A DNA stretch of 64,000 bases from Pseudomonadota bacterium. GTDB lineage: Bacteria; Pseudomonadota; Alphaproteobacteria; Acetobacterales; Acetobacteraceae. Below the pieces are notes generated by a model. That model was not told where the DNA came from. It worked only from the letters and a program-made list of their open reading frames with translations, and ran no database searches. Below are positions 36,164 through 47,282 of this stretch, piece by piece. The number at the start of each line of letters is the position of its first letter. The first letter of the stretch is position 1. Location: assembly GCA_021815825.1 (NCBI GenBank), contig JAKAZO010000008.1:1-64000 (forward strand), given 5' to 3'. The position numbers and the translations under genes were made by a program.

Positions 36164-39109
36164 CTAGACCGCGCGGCGCTGGCGCCGGGGGAGTGGCGCC
36201 GTCTCCGCCGTTGCCTCCTCGGGGGAGATCAGGGCCTGCAGCAGGGCCGCGCGCAGCGAGGCGAGTTTGCGCTCGTTGCTCACTTTCAGGCCGAATACAT
36301 CCTTGACGTAGAAGACGTCGACGGCCCGCACGCCGTAGGTGGTGACATGCGCCGAGGCGATTTGGAGTCCCTGGGCGCTGATCGCGGCGGTGACGTCGTG
36401 CAGCAGGCCGGGACGGTCCCGTCCGTTCACTTCCAGCACAGTGTGCGTGTTGGAGGCGTGATTGTCGAGCACGACGCGGGGCGGCACATGGATGGCGCGC
36501 ATGCGGCTCCCCGCCGCGGCGCGCGCGATGCGGCGGATTTCGGTGCTCAGACGCAGCTTGCCGGACAGCGCCTGCTCGGTCACCGCCGCCAGCCGCGCCA
36601 GCCGGTGCGGCGCGTCGAAGGCGCCGCCGGCCGCATCTTGGATCCAGAACGTATCCAGCGCCATGCCGTTGGTCATGGTGTGGATGCGGGCATCGACGAT
36701 CGAGGCGCCGGCGACGGCGAGCGCGCCGGCGATGCGGCTGAACAGCCCGGCATGGTCGGCGGTGTAGATCGTGACCTCGGTGACCGCGCGTGCCGGCAAA
36801 GGCTGGGTCTCGATCATGAGCGGCATGTCGCGCTGCTCGGCCTCGCGCACCAGGCGCGCGTGCCTTGCATGGGTGGGTGGGTCGAAGGAGAGCCAGTAGC
36901 CGGGATAGCCGAGCGCGAGGAAATGCTCGATCGCCTCCCGCGGCCAGTCGGCCAGCAGCGTCGACACCGCCTCTCGGGCGCGCGCGACCCGCGCGTCGCG
37001 TTCGGTGGTCGCCAGCCCGCCCTCCAGCACCTCGGCGACACGGGCGTAGAGCTCCCGCAGCAGCGTTGCCTTCCAGCCGTTCCAGACCTTCGAGGAGACC
37101 GCGCGCATGTCGGCGACCGTCAGGATCAGCAGCAGCTTGAGCCGCTCGGGCGATTGGATGGTGTCGGCGAGATCGAGGATGGTCTTGGGGTCGTCGATGT
37201 CGCGCTTGAAGGCGGTCTGGCTGAGCAGGAGATGGTGCAGCACGAGCCAGGAGACCATTTCGGTCTCCTCCGCCGCGAGGCCGAGCGCGGGACCGACGCT
37301 GAGGGCGATTTCCGCGCCGAGTTCGGAATGATCGCCGCCACGGCCCTTGGCGATGTCGTGCAGCATCGCCGCGACGTAGAGCGCCCGGCGCGACTGCACG
37401 TGGTCCACCAGCCCGCTCGCCACCGGCGCGATCTCGGCCAGGTCCCCCTGCTCGAGCAGGTTGAGGATGCGGATGACCTCGATCGTGTGCTCATCGACGG
37501 TGAAGACATGGTAGGTGTCGAACTGCATCTGCCCGACGATGCGGCCCCAGTCGGGCAGGAAGCGGCCGAGGAAGCCGGTCTCGTTGAGGATCGACAGCCA
37601 GCGCGCGCCGTCCGGCCTCGGCGGCGCGCCGCGCCCATGACCGGGCGCGCAGCCGCACAGCAGGTCGAGGAACAGGGCCGCCGCCTCGGGGTCGTGGCGC
37701 AGCAGCACGGCGGCGCGCTCGTTGCGGATCAGCCCGCGCAGCGCCAGCGGATGCAATTCGAGGTCGCGGTCGCGCGCCAGCTTCAGGATGCGCAGCATGC
37801 GGACCGGCACTGCGATGAATTCGGGATCACCGTCGGCGAGCAGCTTGCCGTCCGCGAGCACGAACCCCTCGGCGAGAAGGGCGCGGTCGGTCTCCGCGGC
37901 CACCGCCGGCGGGCCGAGTGCTGCGCGCAGCAGGGCGGGTTCGAGCACGCGGCCGATGCGCAGCACTTCCCGCGCGGTGAGGAAATAGTGCCGCATGAAC
38001 CGTTCGACGCCGTCCTGCCGGCCATGGCGCGTGTAGCCCATCCGCGCGCCCACGACCGGCTGGAGGTCGAAGGTGAGCCGGTCCTCGGCGCGGCCGGCGA
38101 CGTAGTGGATGTGAAAGCGCAGGGTCCAGAGGAAGTCCGCCGCGCGCCGCGCCAGGCGCGCCTCGTGTTCGGTGATCAGCGCGCCGCCCGGGCCGGAGGG
38201 GTCGGCGAGCTGGCCGAGATCGGTGATCCCGAAGGCGTCACGCGCCATCCAGTACAGTGTCTGCAGGTCGCGCAGGCCGCCGCGGCCCTCCTTGATATTG
38301 GGTTCGACGACGAACGGCGTTTCGCCATAGCGCGCGTGGCGCGCGGCCCGCTCAGCCTGCTTGGCGGCGATGAATTCGCTGCTGCCGTCGGCCCGGAAGG
38401 CGGCGAACCGCTCCTGGAAGCGGGTGAACAGCACCGCCGGGCCGGTGATCAGACGGGCATCGAGCAACGTCGTGCGGATGGTCGTGTCCTCGGCCGCGGC
38501 GCTCACGCACTGATCGACGGACCGCGTCGCGTGGCCCACCTTGAGGCCGAGATCCCAGAGGAAATACAGCATGTACTCGATCAGGCCGAGAGTCTTGCCG
38601 TCAGCGTCCGGGCCGGTGATGAACAGCAGGTCGATGTCGCTGAACGGCGCCAGAACGCGCCGACCGTAGCCGCCGGTGGCAACCAGCGTCGGCAGCGAAG
38701 CCGGGCCGATTTCGCCGCAGGAATGGTCGAACAGGGCAACGAGCAGCCCGTCGATGCGCAGCGCGAGCTGGCGGGCCGCCTGCAGCCCGCCCAATTGCCC
38801 CTCCTCGAACGGCTTGCGCAGGTCGCTCTGGATGCGGGCCAGCTGGCGCCGGAAGATATCGAGGACCGCCTCGCGCGGCACGCGCCGGCGCCCGGCGTTC
38901 GTGTCGCCGGAGCCGGCGTCGTCGGTCCCGGTGCCGCCGCTGGCTGCTTCGCCGGCAGCGGACGATGCGCGATCGCGCCCCCCGCGCCCCGCCGGCGCGC
39001 CGCCACCGTCACGCCCGGTCCCGCCCGGCCCCGCGAGCCGCGCCAGGCTGCGGGAGATCTCGGCGGCGGTGGTGGCGGGCGTGTCGGAGTTGAATAAAGA
39101 AAATGTCAT
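36164..39109 (-). CDS. glnD: [Protein-PII] uridylyltransferase/uridylyl-removing enzyme
   Basis: A 981-residue GlnD, the nitrogen sensor that adds UMP to PII proteins when glutamine is low and removes it when high. The nucleotidyltransferase site is GGYGRR (146-151) with SDID (157-160). The HD domain shows MLHDIAKGRGGDHSELG near 580. Two ACT domains follow: EVTIYTADHAGLFSRIAGAL (from ~773) and HTVLEVNGRDRPGLLHDV (from ~885). Residues ~28-75 are a Gly/Ala/Ser/Asp-rich insertion before the family core, making it longer than the usual 890-940. It starts in the stop region of mutS (ATGA overlap). Confidence 0.95.
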   Translation of the reverse strand: MTFSLFNSDTPATTAAEISRSLARLAGPGGTGRDGGGAPAGRGGRDRASSAAGEAASGGTGTDDAGSGDTNAGRRRVPREAVLDIFRRQLARIQSDLRKPFEEGQLGGLQAARQLALRIDGLLVALFDHSCGEIGPASLPTLVATGGYGRRVLAPFSDIDLLFITGPDADGKTLGLIEYMLYFLWDLGLKVGHATRSVDQCVSAAAEDTTIRTTLLDARLITGPAVLFTRFQERFAAFRADGSSEFIAAKQAERAARHARYGETPFVVEPNIKEGRGGLRDLQTLYWMARDAFGITDLGQLADPSGPGGALITEHEARLARRAADFLWTLRFHIHYVAGRAEDRLTFDLQPVVGARMGYTRHGRQDGVERFMRHYFLTAREVLRIGRVLEPALLRAALGPPAVAAETDRALLAEGFVLADGKLLADGDPEFIAVPVRMLRILKLARDRDLELHPLALRGLIRNERAAVLLRHDPEAAALFLDLLCGCAPGHGRGAPPRPDGARWLSILNETGFLGRFLPDWGRIVGQMQFDTYHVFTVDEHTIEVIRILNLLEQGDLAEIAPVASGLVDHVQSRRALYVAAMLHDIAKGRGGDHSELGAEIALSVGPALGLAAEETEMVSWLVLHHLLLSQTAFKRDIDDPKTILDLADTIQSPERLKLLLILTVADMRAVSSKVWNGWKATLLRELYARVAEVLEGGLATTERDARVARAREAVSTLLADWPREAIEHFLALGYPGYWLSFDPPTHARHARLVREAEQRDMPLMIETQPLPARAVTEVTIYTADHAGLFSRIAGALAVAGASIVDARIHTMTNGMALDTFWIQDAAGGAFDAPHRLARLAAVTEQALSGKLRLSTEIRRIARAAAGSRMRAIHVPPRVVLDNHASNTHTVLEVNGRDRPGLLHDVTAAISAQGLQIASAHVTTYGVRAVDVFYVKDVFGLKVSNERKLASLRAALLQALISPEEATAETAPLPRRQRRAV

Positions 39110-41763
39110 GGCCCGATCTTGGCGGTATCCGACGGCGCTGTCACGCGGAGTTGATCATGCAGCCGATAGATCGCCTCGATCGCGTCACGTGGGGTCATCT
39201 GGTCTGGCCGCAATGCCGCCAGCGCGGCCAGCACCGGGTGCGCGGCTGGCGCGGCCGGGGTCTCGGGCGCGACGGCAGCCGGCGCGGCGCGGGCGAAGAG
39301 CGGCAGCTCTGCGGCCTCGGTCAGCGCGGCACCGCGCTCTTCGAGCAGTGCCAGCAGCGCCGCGGCGCGCCGCACCACCGGAGCCGGCACGCCGGCCAGC
39401 CGGGCGACGTGGACGCCCCAGCTGCGCCCGCCCGCGCCAGCGGCCACCTCGTGCAGGAACACGACCTCGCCCTTCCATTCCCTGACCCGCATCGTGTGCG
39501 GCGCGAGCATCGGCAGCTCCCCCTGCAGGCGCGCGAGCTCGTGGAAATGGGTGGCGAAGAGCGTGCGCGCGCGCACCGTGGAGTGCAGCGCCTCCAGCAC
39601 CGCCCAGGCGATCGCCAGCCCGTCCAGCGTCGCGGTGCCGCGGCCGATCTCGTCGACGACCACCAGCGAGCGTGGCCCGGCCTGGCGCAGGATGGCCGCC
39701 GTCTCGGTCATTTCGACCATGAAGGTGCTGCGGCCGCGGGCGAGATCGTCGGCGGCGCCGACGCGGCTGAACAGCCGGTCGACGATCCCGATCTCGGCCG
39801 ACCGCGCCGGCACGGGCAGCCCGGCCTGGGCGAGCACGACGATCAGCGCGTTCTGGCGCAGGAACGTGGATTTGCCGGCCATGTTGGGCCCGGTGAGCAG
39901 CAGCACCCGCCGCTCCGGAGCGAGGTCGCAATCGTTCGGCACGAAGGCGGCGCGACCGGCGAGCGCGGCCTCGACGACGGGGTGGCGGCCGGCCTCGATG
40001 TGGAAGGCGAACCCGTCCCGCACGCGCGGGCGGCACCAGGCCCCGCCCTCGGCGAGCCGGGCGGCCGATTGCAGCACGTCGAGCGCGGCCAGCGCCGCCG
40101 CCGCCGCGGTGAGCGCCGCTGCCGCCTCCAGCGCCTGCGCGCGTAGATGCTCGATGACCGTGCGCTCGCGCGCCGCCGCCCGGCCCTCGGCGGCGGCGAT
40201 GCGCTCGCCGAGCGCCGCCAGCTCGGCCGAGCCGAAGCGGGCCCCGGTGGCGAGGCTCTGGCGCAGGACCAGCTCCGGATGGTCCCTCAGCCGCGCGACG
40301 GCAGCGGCCGGGACCTCGATGACATAGCCGAGCTGGGCATGGTGGCGGAGCTTGAGGCTGGCGACGCCATAGCGCTGGGCATAATCCAGTTGCAACCCGG
40401 CGACGATCTGCCGCGCCTCGTCGCGCAGGTGGCGCTCCGCGTCCAACTCGGCATCGAACCCGGGGCCGATGACGCCGCCATCCTCGAGGCGGGCCGGCAG
40501 GCGCGGGGCGAGGGCGGCAGCCAGCGCGGCGCGCAGCGCTTCGGCCACGTCGAGGGCACGCCGCGCTGCCGCCAGCAGTGGCATGTCCGCCTCCACCAGC
40601 GCGCGGGCCGCCGCGTGCGCGGCGCCGAGCCCGTCGCGCACAGCCGCCAGATCGCGTGGCAGGAAGCGGCCGAGCGCGAGGCGCGCCAGCGCCCGGGCCA
40701 TGTCGGGCGTGCCCCGTAGCGCGGCGCGCAGGGCGGCGAGGGTGGCCGGATGGTCGATGAGCCAGACCCACGCATCCTGCCGGGCGGCGATGGCGTCCGC
40801 ATCGGTCAGCGGCCCGTCCAGCCACGCCGCGAGCAGCCGGGCGCCTGGCGCGCTCAGCGTGTGCTGAACCACGCCGAGCAGACAATGGCGGGTCTCGCCA
40901 TCGCGGGCACGGGTGATTTCGAGGCTCGTTCGCGTCGCCGCATCGATCGCGAGCGTGCCGGCGAGCCCTTGCGGGCGCGGCGGGGCGAGCAGCGGCAGGG
41001 ACCCGGCCTGGGTGGCGCGGACATAGTCGAGCGCGCGGGCGGCGGCGACGGCCTCGGCGTCGCTGAAGCTGCCGAAGGCATCGATGCTGGCGACCTCGAA
41101 CGCCTCGGCGAGGTTTCGCCGGGCGGCGTCCGGCGTCGGCGCCGGCGGGGTGGGCGCGCGCCGCTCCGCCCACTCGGCCAGAGCGGGGCCGCCGGCGTCG
41201 GCCAGGATTTCGGCCGGGTCGAGCCGCGCCAGCAGCGCGGGCAGGGCGGCATTCGCCAGCGCCTCGGTCTCGAACGTGCCGGTCGAGATGTCCAGCCAGG
41301 CGGCGCCGAGCCCTTCGCCCTCGGCGGCCAGCGCCAGCAGCCGGTTGGGCCGGTTGGCATCGAGGAGCGTGTCCTCGACCAGCGTGCCCGGGGTGATCAG
41401 TCGCACCACCTCGCGCCGGATCGGCGCCTTGGTTCCCCGCGCGCGTGCCGCCTGCGGCGTCTCCATCTGCTCGACGATGGCGACGCGGAAGCCGCGCCGG
41501 ATCAGCCGGGCGAGGTAGAGCTCGGCGGTGGCGACCGGCACGCCGCACATCGGGATCGGCGCGCCGGCGTGCTCGCCGCGGCTGGTGAGCTGGATGTCCA
41601 GCGCGGCGGCGGCGGCCTCGGCATCGGCGAAGAACAGTTCGAAGAAATCGCCCATGCGGAAGAACAGCAGCGCCTCCGGATGCGTCGCCTTGCTGGCGAA
41701 CCACTGGCGCATCACCGGGCTCGCGTCGGCCGGCGGATCGGGGCGATCAGGGATGGGTTTCAT
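39106..41763 (-). CDS. mutS: DNA mismatch repair protein MutS
   Basis: An 885-residue MutS. The mismatch-reading Phe-x-Glu is in RMGDFFELFF near residue 36, where the common tyrosine is Phe. The ATPase has Walker A GPNMAGKST (about 620), Walker B VVVDEIGRGT, and ATHFHELARL. The start at 41763 gives the usual N terminus (D...SPVMRQWFASKATHPEALLFFRMGDFFELF); the frame stays open upstream to 41826. It overlaps glnD by four bases and is divergent from maeB. Confidence 0.95.
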   Translation of the reverse strand: MKPIPDRPDPPADASPVMRQWFASKATHPEALLFFRMGDFFELFFADAEAAAAALDIQLTSRGEHAGAPIPMCGVPVATAELYLARLIRRGFRVAIVEQMETPQAARARGTKAPIRREVVRLITPGTLVEDTLLDANRPNRLLALAAEGEGLGAAWLDISTGTFETEALANAALPALLARLDPAEILADAGGPALAEWAERRAPTPPAPTPDAARRNLAEAFEVASIDAFGSFSDAEAVAAARALDYVRATQAGSLPLLAPPRPQGLAGTLAIDAATRTSLEITRARDGETRHCLLGVVQHTLSAPGARLLAAWLDGPLTDADAIAARQDAWVWLIDHPATLAALRAALRGTPDMARALARLALGRFLPRDLAAVRDGLGAAHAAARALVEADMPLLAAARRALDVAEALRAALAAALAPRLPARLEDGGVIGPGFDAELDAERHLRDEARQIVAGLQLDYAQRYGVASLKLRHHAQLGYVIEVPAAAVARLRDHPELVLRQSLATGARFGSAELAALGERIAAAEGRAAARERTVIEHLRAQALEAAAALTAAAAALAALDVLQSAARLAEGGAWCRPRVRDGFAFHIEAGRHPVVEAALAGRAAFVPNDCDLAPERRVLLLTGPNMAGKSTFLRQNALIVVLAQAGLPVPARSAEIGIVDRLFSRVGAADDLARGRSTFMVEMTETAAILRQAGPRSLVVVDEIGRGTATLDGLAIAWAVLEALHSTVRARTLFATHFHELARLQGELPMLAPHTMRVREWKGEVVFLHEVAAGAGGRSWGVHVARLAGVPAPVVRRAAALLALLEERGAALTEAAELPLFARAAPAAVAPETPAAPAAHPVLAALAALRPDQMTPRDAIEAIYRLHDQLRVTAPSDTAKIGP

Positions 41764-41905
41764 CAGCGCGAGATGTAGCCTTCGTCCCGCCGGCTGCGAA
41801 GCCGGTCTGCGTCGGTACCGGGACATCGCTCCGAACCGGCCGCTTCCCTTGGCCGGCGCCAGGGATCATGATCGTTGGGCTTGCTGCTCCCGGGGAGGAC
41901 GAACC

Positions 41906-44194
<2,289 letters not shown>

Positions 44195-44282
44195 GCGCGG
44201 CGAGGTCCTGCGCGACCGATTCGCATTCTCACTGGTGGGCCCGTGACTTGCCGGCTTTGTCGCGGCAGGCCATTTTCGCCTC

Positions 44283-45239
44283 ATGCGCGATTTTTCCGAC
44301 CTGACCGAACGCGAGGTCCTCGCTCTTGCCATCAGCAACGAGGAGGAGGACAGCCGCATCTATGCCGACTACGCCGAGGCGCTGCGGGCCGAGTATCCCG
44401 GCAGCGCCAATCTCTTCGCCGACATGGGGCGCGAGGAGAACGAGCACCGGCGGCGCCTGATCGAGCTTTACCAACAGAAGTTCGGCGAGCATATCCCGCT
44501 GATCCGCCGGCAGGATGTACGCGGCTTCATCCAGCGCAGTCCGGTGTGGCAGATGAAGGAGTTGCGGCTCGATGCGGTGCGGCGGCAGGCGCAGCTGATG
44601 GAGGCGGAGACATTGCGCTTCTACCGCCAGGCGGCCGAGCGCAGCACCGATGCCTCGATCCGTAAGCTGCTCGGCGACCTCGCGGAGGCGGAGCTCATCC
44701 ACGAGCACGTCGCCGACGAGCTGATGCAGAAGAACGTTCCCCAGGCGGTCCGGGCCGAGGAGGACGAGGCGGCCCGTCGGCTGTTTCTGCTGCGCGTGGT
44801 CCAGCCCGGCCTCGCCGGCCTGATGGATGGCTCGGTCTCGACCCTGGCGCCGCTGTTCGCCGCGGCCTTCGCCACCGGGCGGTCCGTGGATGCGCTGCTG
44901 GTCGGGCTTGCCGCTTCGCTCGGCGCCGGTATCTCGATGGGCTTCGCCGAGGCGCTTTCCGACAATGGCAGCCTCACCGGGCGGGGCGCCCCGCTTCTGC
45001 GCGGGCTGATCACCGGGCTGATGACGGCGCTCGGGGGGCTCGGCCATTCGCTGCCCTACCTGATCCCCAATTTCTGGACGGCGACGACGATCGCGATCGC
45101 GGTGGTGGTGGCGGAATTGGCGGCGATCAGCTGGATACGCTGGCGCTACATGGATACACCTCCCGTCACCGCCGCCTTCCAGGTCATGTTCGGCGGCGCG
45201 CTGGTGTTCGCCACCGGCATCCTCATCGGCAATAGTTGA
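44283..45239 (+). CDS. mbfA: Membrane-bound ferritin-like iron exporter MbfA
   Basis: A 318-residue protein with an N-terminal ferritin-like (erythrin) diiron domain and a C-terminal VIT1/CCC1-type membrane domain. Ferritin-type ligands are seen in [37 protein letters not shown] and [13 protein letters not shown]. The membrane part begins at [16 protein letters not shown] and shows [19 protein letters not shown]. In Bradyrhizobium and Agrobacterium MbfA exports iron and protects from peroxide, and is controlled by Irr; I see no convincing Irr box here. It is 10 bases upstream of a cytochrome b561 gene, a possible electron partner. Confidence 0.9.
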   Translation: MRDFSDLTEREVLALAISNEEEDSRIYADYAEALRAEYPGSANLFADMGREENEHRRRLIELYQQKFGEHIPLIRRQDVRGFIQRSPVWQMKELRLDAVRRQAQLMEAETLRFYRQAAERSTDASIRKLLGDLAEAELIHEHVADELMQKNVPQAVRAEEDEAARRLFLLRVVQPGLAGLMDGSVSTLAPLFAAAFATGRSVDALLVGLAASLGAGISMGFAEALSDNGSLTGRGAPLLRGLITGLMTALGGLGHSLPYLIPNFWTATTIAIAVVVAELAAISWIRWRYMDTPPVTAAFQVMFGGALVFATGILIGNS

Positions 45240-45249
45240 AGGATAGCGC

Positions 45250-45816
45250 ATGGACCGCCCCCCCGCTGCATCACAGGCAACCACTGCCATCGCGCAGCAG
45301 CGCTATGATCGGCTGACGATGGCGTTGCACTGGCTGACCGTGCTGGTCGTGGTCACGCTGTGGTCGCTGGCGCAGGTCTGGGGCCTGGCGCCCAAAGGCT
45401 CGGCGGCCCGGCACGCGATGCAGGCGCTGCATGTTTCGTTCGGCCTCGTGCTCATCGCCATCCTGACGCTGCGCGTGCTGTGGCGGGCCGGACCCGGCCG
45501 CCGCCTGCCGCCGGCCGATACGGGGCTGTTGCAGATGGCGGCGAAGGCGGTCCATTGGGGTCTGTACGCGCTGCTCGGCGTGCAGGCGGGGCTGGGCGTG
45601 TTCGGCCGCTGGTTCAGCGAGGACCCGCTGGCCTTTTTCGGGCTGTTCGCCATCCCTTCGCCCTTCGCGCGCGACAAGGCGCTGGAGGATGGGCTGATCT
45701 CGATCCACGACACGATCGCCACCATCATCCTGATCGTGGCCGGGCTGCACGCCGCGGCGGCGCTCTGGCACCATTACGTGCGCCGCGACGGCGTTCTGCG
45801 GCGTATGCTGCCCTGA
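45250..45816 (+). CDS. Cytochrome b561-family membrane protein
   Basis: A 188-residue four-helix diheme cytochrome b (CybB type). Heme-ligand candidates are His in LTMALHWLTVLVVV, MQALHVSFGLVLIAILTLRVLWR, AAKAVHWGLYALLG and GLISIHDTIATIILIVAGLHAAAALWHHYV. Members pass electrons to or from periplasmic acceptors such as quinones or superoxide. It lies 10 bases after mbfA, probably in one transcript, suggesting a role in iron or oxidative stress biology. It has no cleavable signal. Confidence 0.88.
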   Translation: MDRPPAASQATTAIAQQRYDRLTMALHWLTVLVVVTLWSLAQVWGLAPKGSAARHAMQALHVSFGLVLIAILTLRVLWRAGPGRRLPPADTGLLQMAAKAVHWGLYALLGVQAGLGVFGRWFSEDPLAFFGLFAIPSPFARDKALEDGLISIHDTIATIILIVAGLHAAAALWHHYVRRDGVLRRMLP

Positions 45817-45832
45817 TCGGGCCGCTCCGCTC

Positions 45833-45939
45833 GTGTGATGATTGAGAAATTCCTATACGAATTTCTGAATCTGAATCACACTAGATTCAATCTATTAGTG
45901 GCCCGCTGACCCCCGAAATTCGCATGCGAATTTCGGGGG
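45833..45939. repeat. Family 2 intergenic inverted repeats with a 30-base perfect palindrome
   Basis: GTGTGAT (45833) pairs with ATCACAC (ends 45881) around an inner GAAATTC-N6-GAATTTC hairpin (45846-45865). Then CACTA/TAGTG (45879-45900) forms another pair. Finally 45910-45939 is a perfect 30-base palindrome whose left half is CCCCCGAAATTCGCA, with the same GAAATTC-N6-GAATTTC core. It lies between convergent genes and may end transcription from both sides, although no T-run follows. Confidence 0.8.
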
Positions 45940-46002
45940 CGGGACACGAGAATCTATCAGGCGCGGATGGAGGCGCCCGACAGACTCCGGCTCTTTGTTT
46001 GC

Positions 46003-46050
46003 GCGTCTGTTCAGCCGGCTACGGTGGCTCCGCCTACGCCGGACAGACGC
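46003..46050 (-). terminator. Hairpin after the Rieske gene
   Basis: GCGTCTGT (46003-46010) pairs with ACAGACGC (46043-46050), with CCGGC/GCCGG inside, touching the Rieske stop codon. No T-run is present, so it may be a processing or repeat hairpin rather than an intrinsic terminator. Confidence 0.4.
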
Positions 46051-46409
46051 TACAGCCCCGCGTCCGCCGGCACGAGGATGCGGCCGCGGTCCAGCCGGGC
46101 CGGCACCGCTTCCAGCGACCGGCCGCGGCAGGGTCCGCTCAGACAGAGACCGTCGGCGATGGCGAAGGTGGCGCCGTGGGTCGAACAGACGATGTGGCTG
46201 CCGTCCGCGCTGAGGAAGCGGTCCGGCATCCAGTCGAGCGGCACGCCGAGATGGGGGCAGGCGTTGACATAGACGACGACATCCTCGCCCTGGCGGACGG
46301 CGAACAGACCGACGAAGCTGCCCGGAGCCGGGGCGAAGCCGCGCGACGCGCCGTCCGGAATCTCCTCGATCCGGCAGAGTTCGCGCAACGGCCCGTCCGG
46401 CTCACGCAT
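46050..46409 (-). CDS. Rieske [2Fe-2S] domain protein
   Basis: A 119-residue small Rieske protein. The cluster ligands are Cys/His in CPHLG and CSTHG (with ACPHLGVPLDWMPDRFLSADGSHIVCSTHGATFAI). It resembles stand-alone ferredoxin-like Rieske proteins that supply electrons to oxygenases or act in assembly. The ATG at 46409 is seven bases after the SDR stop; the upstream ATG at 46442 would overlap the SDR gene. The C-terminal third lacks an obvious extra domain. Confidence 0.88.
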   Translation of the reverse strand: MREPDGPLRELCRIEEIPDGASRGFAPAPGSFVGLFAVRQGEDVVVYVNACPHLGVPLDWMPDRFLSADGSHIVCSTHGATFAIADGLCLSGPCRGRSLEAVPARLDRGRILVPADAGL

Positions 46410-46416
46410 GCCTGAC

Positions 46417-47175
46417 TCACGCGCGGGCCGAATAGCCGCCATCGACCGGGAGCGCCGTGCCGGTCACGAAGGCGGAGGCGGCGCTGGCCAGAAACACCGC
46501 CGCGCCGGCGAGATCGTCCGGTTCGCCCCAGCGCCCGGCCGGCGTGCGCGCCACCACCTGGTCGGAGAGCCCGGGCACCTGGGCGCGCGCGGTGGCCGTC
46601 AGCGCGGTATCGATCCAGCCGGGCAGGATCGCGTTGACCTGGATATTGTCCTCGGCCCAGGCCGTGGCCAGCGCCTTGGTCATTTGCACGAGCCCGCCCT
46701 TGGATGCGGCATAGGGCACCGCATACGGCGCCCCGAACAGCGACATCATCGAGCCGATATTGATGATCTTGCCGCCGCCGCTCTGCTTCATCGCCGGGTG
46801 GCAGGCCTGGGCGCAGAAGAAGGCGCTGGTCAGGTTGGTGTCCAGCACCGACCGCCATTCCGCCTCGGCGTAGTCCTGCGGCGCCTTGCGGATGGCGATG
46901 CCGGCATTGTTCACCAGGATGTCGAGCCGGCCGAACCGTTCCACGGTCTCGGCGGCGACCCGGCGGCAGGCTTCCAGGTTGGTGACGTCGGCGGCGAGGA
47001 ACAGATGCTCGCCAGGGCCGAGTGAGGCCACCGCCGCCGCGCCCTTGATGCTGTCCCGTGCCACCAGGACGACGCGCGCGCCGGCTTCCGCCAGGCCGCG
47101 AGCGATGCCGAGCCCGATGCCGCCATTGCCGCCGGTGACGATGCCGACACGGCCGGAAAGATCGAACAGCCCCAC
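46417..47175 (-). CDS. Short-chain dehydrogenase/reductase
   Basis: A 252-residue classical SDR. The cofactor loop is VTGGNGGIGLGIA near residue 15, the NNAG motif is at about 90 (ILVNNAGIAI), and the catalytic Ser, Tyr and Lys are in IGSMMSLFG and YAASKGG. It resembles glucose 1-dehydrogenase/3-oxoacyl reductase-like SDRs; substrate unknown. It lies seven bases upstream of the Rieske gene. It is divergent from a PCMT-like gene. Confidence 0.9.
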   Translation of the reverse strand: MGLFDLSGRVGIVTGGNGGIGLGIARGLAEAGARVVLVARDSIKGAAAVASLGPGEHLFLAADVTNLEACRRVAAETVERFGRLDILVNNAGIAIRKAPQDYAEAEWRSVLDTNLTSAFFCAQACHPAMKQSGGGKIINIGSMMSLFGAPYAVPYAASKGGLVQMTKALATAWAEDNIQVNAILPGWIDTALTATARAQVPGLSDQVVARTPAGRWGEPDDLAGAAVFLASAASAFVTGTALPVDGGYSARA

Positions 47176-47282
47176 GAGCCACCTCCCTTGTCTGCAGGCC
47201 TTGCCCTCAGGCCGCCATCCTCCGGTCTCGCGTGCGGTCCGGCAAGACCTCGCTATACTCGCCGCTCAGGCAGGAGGGCGAT

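Noticed and set aside
35955-36167. 70-codon plus-strand frame downstream of the composite repeat
   Set aside because: It starts within the hairpin repeat, has no Shine-Dalgarno sequence and no similarity to known small proteins; treated as non-coding.
36347-39097. 916-codon plus-strand frame opposite glnD
   Set aside because: glnD motifs (nucleotidyltransferase, HD, ACT) cover the same DNA on the minus strand; the frame has no domains.
41789-41806. Small hairpin CCGGCT-GCGA-AGCCGG between mutS and maeB
   Set aside because: A six to seven base stem with tetraloop is expected by chance in such GC-rich DNA and it sits upstream of both genes, not after one.
44195-44282. Irr or Fur box upstream of mbfA
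   Set aside because: No sequence close to the Irr consensus or a Fur-type palindrome was found in the 88 bases before the start.
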